A stretch of 64,000 nucleotides of DNA from Paenibacillus glycanilyticus (GTDB lineage Bacteria; Bacillota; Bacilli; Paenibacillales; Paenibacillaceae), in NCBI RefSeq assembly GCF_030161375.1, contig NZ_BSSQ01000001.1, positions 434,001 to 498,000 on the forward strand, in the 5' to 3' direction. The translations under genes and the position numbers were made by a program. Positions 46,169-53,929 of the stretch are shown here, one piece after another (within the stretch, counting starts at the first letter, position 1; each line of letters opens with the position of its first letter). Below the pieces are notes generated by a model. That model saw only the letters and a program-made list of their open reading frames with translations, searched no databases and had not been told where the DNA came from.

Positions 46169-47092
46169 TCATTCGTATTGCATCCGCATCATTATGCCTT
46201 GCGCATAATCGCCAAACGATTTGCCGAACAGATTCATGCCGCCTTGGTGTTTGGCATCCGGCTTTAGTCCAATTCGGAACGTCATATACGGCTTCTGGTT
46301 CAGATGCAGCTCGCGAAGCGTAATTTCAGAGCATTGTTCATTATCCACCGTGCTGCGGCTCTCCTCGATTGCCCATGTTTTGAGCAGCCCGTATTGGGTG
46401 CTGGAGTCGTTCCACCAAGGCGGATTCAGCTTGCCCCGGTGATCTCCGAAATCCCCCGGCGAGATCCAGGAGCCGATCTCTACATCATTCACCCAAGCGG
46501 TTATCTCCGAAGGCCAGTCATTGTTATAGTTAGGTGCCTCCGAGCAAATCTCAAGCGAGAACTCGAGCGACTTCACCTTTGCTCCAGGCGGGATTTTGCT
46601 TGGAAAACGATACTCGACCCAACCTTTGCGCAGCCAAATAATTTCCGCCGTCCGGCTGTCCGGGTGATAGAAGTTGTCCGGCTCATCTTCCGGAAACAGC
46701 ATCCCCGAACCACCCGCCATTCCGCAGGTTGGAAAGATATCAAATTGAATGAAATGGCCAATCGGCATTTCCACTTCAACCATCTTGCTCTGATTCTGAT
46801 AGAAAGCAATCGGATTTAGGATCATGCGCACGTCATCGAAATTCCGGCTGCATACCTTCATTGCTCCGCGGGAGGCCGGCTGCAGCTCGGTCAGAATAAG
46901 TTCGGCCTCTTCGAGCACCTTTACGTTGGTGGCGGCGGTAGAGATGGGAATGTCGAGCGCAGCAGCTATTTCAATAACGTTTAGATTCGGTTTGGCAAGC
47001 AGCAGCTTGATGATGCCGATTCTGGTAGAGGTACTTAGCGCATGCGCGACCTTTACGAGACGATCCGGCTCATCTATCGTTAATTCCAACAA
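46169..47092 (-). CDS. ArsR-like winged-helix regulator with beta-rich C-terminal domain, copy B
   Basis: It has the same 307-residue architecture as copy A at 39460 and is identical to it at most positions (for example EPDRLVKVAHALSTSTRIGI and GSWISPGDFGDHRGKLNPPW). Residues 10-75 are the helix-turn-helix and the rest is the tryptophan-rich beta domain. It starts with TTG; AAGGGA is 9-10 nt upstream. It follows the second MalG-type permease by 35 bp, so it is the last gene of the second importer operon and is probably made with it, giving feedback control. The effector is unknown. Confidence 0.85.
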   Translation of the reverse strand: MLELTIDEPDRLVKVAHALSTSTRIGIIKLLLAKPNLNVIEIAAALDIPISTAATNVKVLEEAELILTELQPASRGAMKVCSRNFDDVRMILNPIAFYQNQSKMVEVEMPIGHFIQFDIFPTCGMAGGSGMLFPEDEPDNFYHPDSRTAEIIWLRKGWVEYRFPSKIPPGAKVKSLEFSLEICSEAPNYNNDWPSEITAWVNDVEIGSWISPGDFGDHRGKLNPPWWNDSSTQYGLLKTWAIEESRSTVDNEQCSEITLRELHLNQKPYMTFRIGLKPDAKHQGGMNLFGKSFGDYAQGIMMRMQYE

Positions 47093-47127
47093 CGCTTTAG
47101 TCCCTTCTTCCTTTGAATCATAATGAA

Positions 47128-47919
47128 TTACTTCACGCTGCCGGCCGTGAGACCTTTCTCAAGGAACCGTTGGCCGAACAAATAGACGAGAAAAATCGGA
47201 ATACTGATCGCCATAAGCGCCGCGGAGATCTTGCCGTAATTCGTTCCCGCGAATACGACAAACTTCTGAGGCAAGAGCGTAACCGTCATCGCGGCTTCGT
47301 TCTGCAGGAAGATAAGCGGCAGCAAATAATCGTTCCATGAACCGAGGAACGTATAGATCGTCACGGTTGCGATCGCCGGCATGCCCAGAGGCAAATAGAT
47401 GCGCCGGAATATGACATGTTTGCTCGCGCCGTCGATAATCGCAGCTTCATTGATCTCCTTCGGAATTCCTTCGAAGAAGGTACGGATCAGCATTAAGCCA
47501 AACGGTATGCCGCCGGCCACATGCGGACCTACAAGGCTAAGCGGGTTATCGATTAAGCCCAGCTTCTTGATCGTCATAAACCATGGAATAATAAATCCCG
47601 CCCCCGGAATCATCATCCCGATAATAATCAGCAGAAACAGCGGCGTCCTAAACGGGAAGCGCAATCTTGCGAACGCGTAGGCCGCAAGCGTGACGCAAGT
47701 TAGGGTAAGGACGATATCCATGGACGCAACAACAATGCTGTTCCAGAAATACCGGTATACCCCCGGATCCGTAAATACGGCTGAATAGTTGTTCACGAAG
47801 CCGCCTTCCAGCGATTTGAGCAGCATGCGAACAAGCGGATACAGCCAACCGATCCCCATAACCACAATGATGACTTGTACAATCGTCCTGCCGATTATAT
47901 CTTTTCTATCGAATATCAT
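47128..47919 (-). CDS. Carbohydrate ABC transporter permease, MalG type, locus B
   Basis: A permease of 263 residues with six TM segments and EAA loop INEAAIIDGASKHVIFRRIYLP. The ATG at 47919 is chosen because AGGAGG lies 7 nt upstream; the ORF opens to 47943. It follows the MalF-type gene by 54 bp. Confidence 0.93.
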   Translation of the reverse strand: MIFDRKDIIGRTIVQVIIVVMGIGWLYPLVRMLLKSLEGGFVNNYSAVFTDPGVYRYFWNSIVVASMDIVLTLTCVTLAAYAFARLRFPFRTPLFLLIIIGMMIPGAGFIIPWFMTIKKLGLIDNPLSLVGPHVAGGIPFGLMLIRTFFEGIPKEINEAAIIDGASKHVIFRRIYLPLGMPAIATVTIYTFLGSWNDYLLPLIFLQNEAAMTVTLLPQKFVVFAGTNYGKISAALMAISIPIFLVYLFGQRFLEKGLTAGSVK

Positions 47920-47973
47920 CTTCTTGCCTCCTAAACAAAGCAATTCTTACCTCGCACATCGCAAGCTTACCCG

Positions 47974-48861
47974 TTAAACATCCCATTTCTTCTGTATCCG
48001 GCTCTGAACCCAAGTCATCATAAGGGCAATCATCATGATCAGATTGGAGATAGCCGCGCTGTAGCCACCTTTGTATTCGAGAACGTAACTGCGGTAGAGA
48101 TATGTCGACACCACTTCGCTGGACCGAGCCGGGCCGCCTCCGGTAATAAGCCAGACGAGATCAAACGTCTTAAGCGAGCCAATGATGCCGAGTATCAGCA
48201 GCAAGGAATGGGTACTTTTTAGCATCGGGAAGATCATTCGCGTAAATAATTGCAGGAAGCCGGCGCCGTCCATCTTGGCCGATTCGATCACTTCCTGGTT
48301 GAATTGGGTAATCGCCGTGAAATAGATAATCATGCTAAAGCCCATATAGGTAAAAATATTGGTCGCCATCACCGCAAACAGCGCTAAATTAGGATCACCC
48401 GTCCAGTCCCGGACGAGATTCTCGAGGCCAATCGCTCTTAGCGCTTCGTTAACCGCCCCTGTATTGAAGTTGTACAGCTCGGTAAAGATCACCGCCACAA
48501 CGACAAGGCTCATAATATTCGGCAGGAAGAACAGTGATTTGAATAACCGCTTGCCGAAAAACAAGGAGTCATTCACAACGGCTACAAATAGTCCGATGAC
48601 AGCTTGGAGAATAACCGTGATGACCATGTAGGTCAGGGTATTGGTTATTGCCTTTATGAATTTAGGATCTTTCACCAGCGTGACGTAGTTGTCAAAGCCG
48701 ATAAACGTCATATTTCTGGAGATGCCGTTCCATTTAAAGAAGCTATGATACACGTTGAAATAGGCACCGTAATAAATAAATAATCCGATGAACAACAGAG
48801 CCGGGATCAGATACAAATACGCGTCATAATCGTAAGCCGTTCTTTTCTTGGGAAACATCAT
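47974..48861 (-). CDS. Carbohydrate ABC transporter permease, MalF type, locus B
   Basis: A permease of 295 residues, six TM, with EAA-like loop IESAKMDGAGFLQLFTRMIFP. Two adjacent ATG codons (48861 and 48858) follow AGGAGG with 5- and 8-nt spacing; the second is the better spaced. A hairpin at 48897-48925 lies between it and the solute-binding gene, which would lower permease expression relative to the binding protein. Confidence 0.93.
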   Translation of the reverse strand: MMFPKKRTAYDYDAYLYLIPALLFIGLFIYYGAYFNVYHSFFKWNGISRNMTFIGFDNYVTLVKDPKFIKAITNTLTYMVITVILQAVIGLFVAVVNDSLFFGKRLFKSLFFLPNIMSLVVVAVIFTELYNFNTGAVNEALRAIGLENLVRDWTGDPNLALFAVMATNIFTYMGFSMIIYFTAITQFNQEVIESAKMDGAGFLQLFTRMIFPMLKSTHSLLLILGIIGSLKTFDLVWLITGGGPARSSEVVSTYLYRSYVLEYKGGYSAAISNLIMMIALMMTWVQSRIQKKWDV

Positions 48862-48896
48862 GCCTTCCTCCTATCCTCCTGCACTCCTTGCCAATG

Positions 48897-48925
48897 AAAA
48901 AAGAGGAGGAAAGCTCCTCTTTTTT
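48897..48925 (-). terminator. Hairpin between solute-binding gene and permeases (partial terminator)
   Basis: AAAAAAGAGGAG pairs with CTCCTCTTTTTT; on the minus strand a T-run follows. Because the permeases follow in the same direction, it likely permits partial read-through and sets a higher ratio of binding protein to permease. Confidence 0.75.
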
Positions 48926-48937
48926 CACCGGTTCCTA

Positions 48938-50299
48938 TTAGCGTTGTACCGTTTTGGATACGGCTTCGATATCTTCCGCAACTTTCTCCGGCGTTTTGCC
49001 GCCAAGCGCTACCGCTTGCAGAGCGTCAAACAAGGCGTTCTGAAGCTCCGGATATTTGAGCTCGCGCGCCCCGCTAATATTATTGGACATGAAATCCGTC
49101 ACGGTCTGCAGCGATTGCTCTTCCGTCTTGCCCGCCATTTCGGCCGTAACCTGCACGCCCTTCTGCGATGGCAGAACCTGCAGCGTATTCGTCCACAACT
49201 TCTGGCCTTCGCCGGCAGCCATAAATTTGATGAACTTCCATACGGCGTCTTTATGCTTGGAGTCGGCGTTCATCCCCCACGCGATATCAACCGTCGCAAC
49301 CATGTTTTGCTTGCCGCCGGACAAGTTTGGGAACGGGAACATACCCCAATGCGTATCTTCCGTAATCGTTTTGTCCTTCACCATTTGATCATGCGCTACC
49401 TTGGTGAAGCCGCTGAGATGCCAGGTGCCAATGGAGAACATGCTGGATTTGCCTTTCGTAAAGCTGTCGCTTACGTTCGGATACGGGGATTGCCCCATCG
49501 CGCCATCGGAGAACACGCCGTTCTTGAACAAGTCGCCCCACACTTGGAACGCCTTCACAATATCCGGGTCCGTCCATGGAATTTTACCTTCTTGAGCGTC
49601 GTACACTTTGCCCGGCGCAATCTCGTTCACGATGCCCATAAATACGTCGCGATCCGTCCATCCGTCCTTGGCGCCGATGCCAACGCCGGGAATAACGCCC
49701 GGTTCTTTCTCTTTCAACACTTGGATAACGTTGTTTAATTCATCCAGCGTTTTTGGAACTTGCAGGCCGTATTTCTCAAACATCGTTGCATTGTACAAAA
49801 TGACCGGAGTTGCCGTCATGCCGCCCGGAAGCACGCGGAAATCGTCGCCGGAATAAGCAGCTTGCTCTAGCGCAACATCAAGGAAATTGCTTTTCCAATC
49901 CGCGCCCCATTCTTTCTCTGCGTATGGCGCAAGCGGTTCAAGAAACTCTTTATACTGATTGGCGTTTGCGCCAACCTGCATGGCGATGACGTCGGGACCT
50001 TCCCCGCCTGCAAGACCCGCGGACAACTTCTGGAAATAAGCGCCGGATTCGCCGACATGCGTCACTTCCAGATCGATGTCCGGATTCTCTTTCTCAAACG
50101 CCGCTTCGAGCTCCGGCATCTGGCCTTCCGTCGGAATCCATTTCCAGAACGTGATTTTTGTTTTTCCTTTAGCCCCGCTATCGCTGCTTGCGCCGCCGTT
50201 TGCAGCCGGCTCCCCGTTGTTGCTGCTGCCGCAACCGGCTAGCAATGAACCCGCGAGAGACAGAGTCAGCAATCCGCCAATAAGTTTATTAGTCTTCAT
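48938..50299 (-). CDS. ABC transporter solute-binding lipoprotein, copy B
   Basis: A 453-residue family 1 binding protein with lipobox LAGSLLAGC (Cys23), a Ser/Gly/Asn linker, then ITFWKWIPTEGQMPELEAAF and GEGPDVIAMQVGANANQYKE typical of the fold. GGAGG precedes the ATG. The promoter carries a direct repeat, a TTGAAA-like -35 and a cre-like box between the start site and the gene. The importer ATPase is not encoded nearby. Its sugar is probably an oligosaccharide freed by the nearby GH43/GH2 enzymes. Confidence 0.93.
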   Translation of the reverse strand: MKTNKLIGGLLTLSLAGSLLAGCGSSNNGEPAANGGASSDSGAKGKTKITFWKWIPTEGQMPELEAAFEKENPDIDLEVTHVGESGAYFQKLSAGLAGGEGPDVIAMQVGANANQYKEFLEPLAPYAEKEWGADWKSNFLDVALEQAAYSGDDFRVLPGGMTATPVILYNATMFEKYGLQVPKTLDELNNVIQVLKEKEPGVIPGVGIGAKDGWTDRDVFMGIVNEIAPGKVYDAQEGKIPWTDPDIVKAFQVWGDLFKNGVFSDGAMGQSPYPNVSDSFTKGKSSMFSIGTWHLSGFTKVAHDQMVKDKTITEDTHWGMFPFPNLSGGKQNMVATVDIAWGMNADSKHKDAVWKFIKFMAAGEGQKLWTNTLQVLPSQKGVQVTAEMAGKTEEQSLQTVTDFMSNNISGARELKYPELQNALFDALQAVALGGKTPEKVAEDIEAVSKTVQR

Positions 50300-50319
50300 A
50301 TCGTGTAACCTCCCTAATA

Positions 50320-50333
50320 TGTAAGCCCTTACA
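50320..50333 (+). promoter_or_regulatory. cre-like palindrome before solute-binding gene B
   Basis: TGTAAGCCCTTACA agrees with TGWAANCGNTNWCA at 13 of 14 positions (C for G at position 8). It lies 20 bp before the start codon, consistent with roadblock-type repression. Confidence 0.45.
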
Positions 50334-50366
50334 CACTTATAGTAACATCGATAGTTTATTGGAAAG

Positions 50367-50404
50367 TTTCAATATTTTTGGATTAAACTCCAATATCTTT
50401 GGAT
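50367..50404. promoter_or_regulatory. 21-bp-spaced direct repeat, candidate YesN site (promoter B)
   Basis: TTTCAATATTTTTGGAT (50367-50383) and CTCCAATATCTTTGGAT (50388-50404) are direct repeats exactly 21 bp apart. This is the two-helical-turn spacing typical of AraC-type activators. A matching repeat lies at 62913-62949 before the secreted GH43 gene. The YesN gene is next door. Confidence 0.6.
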
Positions 50405-50409
50405 GCTAA

Positions 50410-50448
50410 GCAAATGGCTGCACTTCCTTGCGGAGGCGCAGCCATTGC
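50410..50448 (-). terminator. Hairpin after the YesN gene, probable terminator
   Basis: GCAAATGGCTGC (50410-50421) pairs with GCAGCCATTGC (50438-50448), 8 bp past the stop. There is no strong T-run on the minus strand. Confidence 0.5.
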
Positions 50449-50455
50449 TTACGGG

Positions 50456-52054
50456 TTAACCGGATTGAGAGGCGTTTTTTTCGTAATCGAGGGGGGTTGT
50501 TCCGGTGATATCTTTAAATACTTTGAAGAAATAGTTGTAGTTGTTGAAGCCGACTTGCATATATAACGCTTTGACCGACACGCCTTCGCCTAGCAGCTGC
50601 TGCGCGCGGCAGATCCGTCTCCGGTTCAGAAATTCAACGAACGACATTCCCGTCTCCTTCTTGAACAAAGAGCTGAGATACGACGTATTTATTCCGACGT
50701 GCTCTGCGGCTAACTGCAAAGAGATATTGTCCCGGAAATGGGATTCCATATAGCGGATCGCCTTTGCCACATATCCGCTGTACGCGGGCTGGTCCTTGGC
50801 GCGGAGAATAGCAATCAGCTCGCCATACAACTCGATGATTTGCTCCTTCAGCTCCCAAGGTCCTGCGGCATTCCTCAGACCTGACTGTACCGGCACGGTT
50901 AACCTATCGAGCGTATCGGCCTCTGCGCCATGCTTGAGCCCTACCTTAACCGCAAGCTGAACCATCTCCGTAAGCGTCAACCGGACCGATTCCGAAGTGG
51001 CGCCTTGTTCCGCAAGTTCCGCAAAGATCCGCTTGATTAACGATAATGACTCCGCCTCGTCTTTCTGATCAAACGCGCCTAGCAGCAGCTTCTCCATCTT
51101 AATGCTGAGTCCGCCCGCTGACACATGGTAGTTCGAATCTCCCCGCTCCTGCTGCCGGACATCGGTATCACTCGCCGACATGAACTTCTCCCTCGCCTGC
51201 CGGTAACCGTCCGCCACCTCCGTTAACCGGAGTCCGCACCGGCTGAACTCGATTCTGATCTGGACGTTCATGAACCTGGCGAACATTCCCCTTAGCTTCT
51301 CCTTTTCTTCCTGGAGCAGATAGGCGATTTGCGATTCGCTTCTTACATGCTCGAAGCTGAACAGAAGAACAAATTGATCCTCGCCGATATGGGCTACAAT
51401 CCCTTCAAGCTGACTCTGGCACAATTCAAGCACAGACCGGATAAATAGGCTTCGATCCTTATCCGAATGTCTCCAGTCCACCATGGAATGAACGACAGAC
51501 ATGGCGCCAACGACCAAATTGCGGGTCCCAAAGCCCGTATCATTCATGCGGAAGTAGGCTTCGATCTCATGCGTGCCTCCCATATGCCCAAGCGCAAGCT
51601 CCTTCACGATACTCTGCTTGGCCAGAAGATCGATCGTTCCGGGCGGCTTGACGCTAACGTTATGGCTCGCCCGCTTCTGAAGCCGTTCACGCTTGGCTTT
51701 CTCGAGTACGGCAAGCAAAGACGCATCATCAAGTCTATGCTTCAGCAAATAATCAACGGCGCCATTGTTTAACGTCTCGCGCACATAGTCATAGCTGTCA
51801 TAACTGCTGAGCATGATGATTGGAATGCCAAGCTTCCGTTCCACCAGATAATGCGATAAGGCGACGCCATCCATATGCGGCATGGCAACGTCCGATAGTA
51901 TGACATCCGGCTCCAGCTCGCCGATCATCCGAATGGCCGCTTCGCCGTTAGTTGCCTCTCCGCATAACCGGTAACCGTGGCCTTCCCATACCCGAAGCGA
52001 ACGGATATGCGTACGTGCCATTAATTCGTCTTCGACCAGCAATACCTGAATCAT
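50456..52054 (-). CDS. YesN-like response regulator with AraC DNA-binding domain
   Basis: A 532-residue regulator. The receiver domain (1-125) has Asp55 in VILSDVAMPHMDG as phosphoacceptor and Lys in VDYLLKHRLDD. A long middle region (130-420) follows, then two AraC helix-turn-helix motifs at the C-terminus (ISLQLAAEHVGINTSYLSSL and VKALYMQVGFNNYNYFFKVF). The start overlaps the stop of the YesM gene (ATGA), so the two are made together. Its site is likely the 21-bp direct repeat immediately past its end. Confidence 0.93.
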   Translation of the reverse strand: MIQVLLVEDELMARTHIRSLRVWEGHGYRLCGEATNGEAAIRMIGELEPDVILSDVAMPHMDGVALSHYLVERKLGIPIIMLSSYDSYDYVRETLNNGAVDYLLKHRLDDASLLAVLEKAKRERLQKRASHNVSVKPPGTIDLLAKQSIVKELALGHMGGTHEIEAYFRMNDTGFGTRNLVVGAMSVVHSMVDWRHSDKDRSLFIRSVLELCQSQLEGIVAHIGEDQFVLLFSFEHVRSESQIAYLLQEEKEKLRGMFARFMNVQIRIEFSRCGLRLTEVADGYRQAREKFMSASDTDVRQQERGDSNYHVSAGGLSIKMEKLLLGAFDQKDEAESLSLIKRIFAELAEQGATSESVRLTLTEMVQLAVKVGLKHGAEADTLDRLTVPVQSGLRNAAGPWELKEQIIELYGELIAILRAKDQPAYSGYVAKAIRYMESHFRDNISLQLAAEHVGINTSYLSSLFKKETGMSFVEFLNRRRICRAQQLLGEGVSVKALYMQVGFNNYNYFFKVFKDITGTTPLDYEKNASQSG

Positions 52055-53847
52055 GAAGCATCCTCCTTCACGCTATGAATGATAGGCAACGTTAGTTCGG
52101 TCGTCGTGAAGAGACCCTGCTGGCTGTAAATGCGGAGCCCGTATTCACGGCCGAATAACAGCCGGATTCTTTGGGCAACGTTCATGACGCCAAGTCCCGA
52201 GAAGCGGTTATGGGGAGAAGAGCCGTTGCCCGGAGATACCTCGACTGGCTCCGTCAGCATATTCGCGAGACGAACCAATCTGTCTTCGGGTATGCCTGCG
52301 CCATTATCCGTTACGGCTATCGTTAAGCGATTGCCCTCAGCCAGCATCTTCACGCTGATCATGCCTTTGTGTTTGACGGGTTCTATTCCGTGGATAAGCG
52401 CATTCTCCAGCAGCGGCTGCACAAGCATCCTTGGAATCAAATATTTCCGAGCTTCCTCTTCGATCTCATAATGTACGGTAAACGGTTGGACGAGACGGTA
52501 GCTTTGAATATTCACGTACCTTTCCAGATTGGTGATTTCGTCTTCCAGAGACGTGTATTCGCTATCGCTTTTGGCCATATCCCTTAGCAGCTCAATAAGC
52601 GACGTCGTCACTTCCCTAATATTCGGGACCTGTTGCAGCTGCGCCAAGAACTGAATCGTGTTTAAGGTGTTATACAAAAAATGCGGATCGATCTGCGACT
52701 GCAGCGCTTTAATCTCGGCCTTCCGTTTTTGCTGTTCGCGCCGCTTGACTTCCTCGAGCAAGCTATAGATTTGGCCCATTTGCTCACTAAACGCCTGGCT
52801 CAAATGGCCAACCTCGTCCTTCGACTGCAGCGGCTTCACATATTTGAGATTGCCTTCGTCAATCTTGACCATCCGGTCGCGCAAACGCCGCAAATTTTTG
52901 GTGATGCGCCTGGAAATAATGATCGATACGAACAGAACGGCAACAAGCGCGAGCCCAATCACGCCAAACATTTGGTTGCGCAGCTTGACCGTATCGTGAA
53001 TAAGCGAATCGACGGATACAGCGCCAATCGTCGTCCAACCCGAGAATGCGGAGCGTTGCTTCACGTACAGTTGACCATCCCGTTCCACGACATCCTGGAA
53101 TTGAGGAGGTATCTCGCCCCCGGGATTGGATTCGAATATAATCTGGTCTTGCTTGTCGGACACGATAAATCTCGTCGCGGATTGCGGTCCGTTATCGTAC
53201 ACTTTGCGGATAATATCGTACGGGGCATACAACAGAGCAACGCCAATGGCTTTATCGTTGGATTTGATTGTCCGGCCAATAACCAATACGGGCTTAAGCG
53301 TTGTGCCGGCTACCGTGTAGTCGTCGCTTTCTAGCTTGAAGAAGACGGGTTTCCCGTTTGCTGCAAGAATGTCCTGGAACCAGGGCTTATCTTTATAGGA
53401 GACAAACCGATAAGGAAAACCGGAATTGTACTCTTCTCCGTTAAACCCGATAATGCTGACTGCCGTAATATAAGATTTGTAAGCGAATAGGCTTCCGAGG
53501 TAGTCTTCCAATTTCTTTTGCAATTGAAATTCGATATAAGCGGACTGGTCTTGTTTCCTCTCCAGCACGCCGACCACATTGGTGCGGTCTATCGATACGA
53601 GCGTAATGATGCTGACGAAATCTTTGAGGACGATTTCCAGATTGTTATGCGCCTGGACAATATTGCTGCGCGCATTCTGGATCGCATTGTGTTTGATCGT
53701 CTCGGCCGTGTTGAAGTACCAGATCCATGTAACAGCGGACAGGACAATCGCCGAGAGGGCTAGGAAGGAGACGAAGATTTGAGCTTGAATCGAACGGCGA
53801 ACGGAAAATAGCAAAACGATATTGTGCAGGATTGTCTTTGCTTTCAT
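52051..53847 (-). CDS. YesM-like membrane histidine kinase
   Basis: A 598-residue kinase with a TM helix near residue 25, an extracellular sensor (45-290; SIDRTNVVGVLERKQDQSAY), a second TM (about 295-315), a HAMP segment and the phosphoacceptor His in ALQSQIDPHFLYNTLNTIQF. The ATPase part has NALIHGIEP and VTDNGAGIP. It is cotranscribed with the YesN gene through a 4-base overlap. This pairing beside sugar transporters usually senses a carbohydrate or its binding-protein complex. Confidence 0.93.
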   Translation of the reverse strand: MKAKTILHNIVLLFSVRRSIQAQIFVSFLALSAIVLSAVTWIWYFNTAETIKHNAIQNARSNIVQAHNNLEIVLKDFVSIITLVSIDRTNVVGVLERKQDQSAYIEFQLQKKLEDYLGSLFAYKSYITAVSIIGFNGEEYNSGFPYRFVSYKDKPWFQDILAANGKPVFFKLESDDYTVAGTTLKPVLVIGRTIKSNDKAIGVALLYAPYDIIRKVYDNGPQSATRFIVSDKQDQIIFESNPGGEIPPQFQDVVERDGQLYVKQRSAFSGWTTIGAVSVDSLIHDTVKLRNQMFGVIGLALVAVLFVSIIISRRITKNLRRLRDRMVKIDEGNLKYVKPLQSKDEVGHLSQAFSEQMGQIYSLLEEVKRREQQKRKAEIKALQSQIDPHFLYNTLNTIQFLAQLQQVPNIREVTTSLIELLRDMAKSDSEYTSLEDEITNLERYVNIQSYRLVQPFTVHYEIEEEARKYLIPRMLVQPLLENALIHGIEPVKHKGMISVKMLAEGNRLTIAVTDNGAGIPEDRLVRLANMLTEPVEVSPGNGSSPHNRFSGLGVMNVAQRIRLLFGREYGLRIYSQQGLFTTTELTLPIIHSVKEDAS

Positions 53848-53876
53848 GCCAAGCCCATCCCTTCAAAAAGAAATAT

Positions 53877-53907
53877 CACACCATAGCCGTGCCCGGGCCA
53901 TGGTGTG
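53877..53907 (-). terminator. Hairpin after the 955-residue enzyme gene
   Basis: CACACCAT pairs with ATGGTGTG around a GC-rich GCCCGGGC core, followed on the minus strand by ATATTTCTTTTT. It separates the enzyme gene from yesM/yesN. Confidence 0.65.
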
Positions 53908-53929
53908 GTCATTCTTCACTATGCTCTAA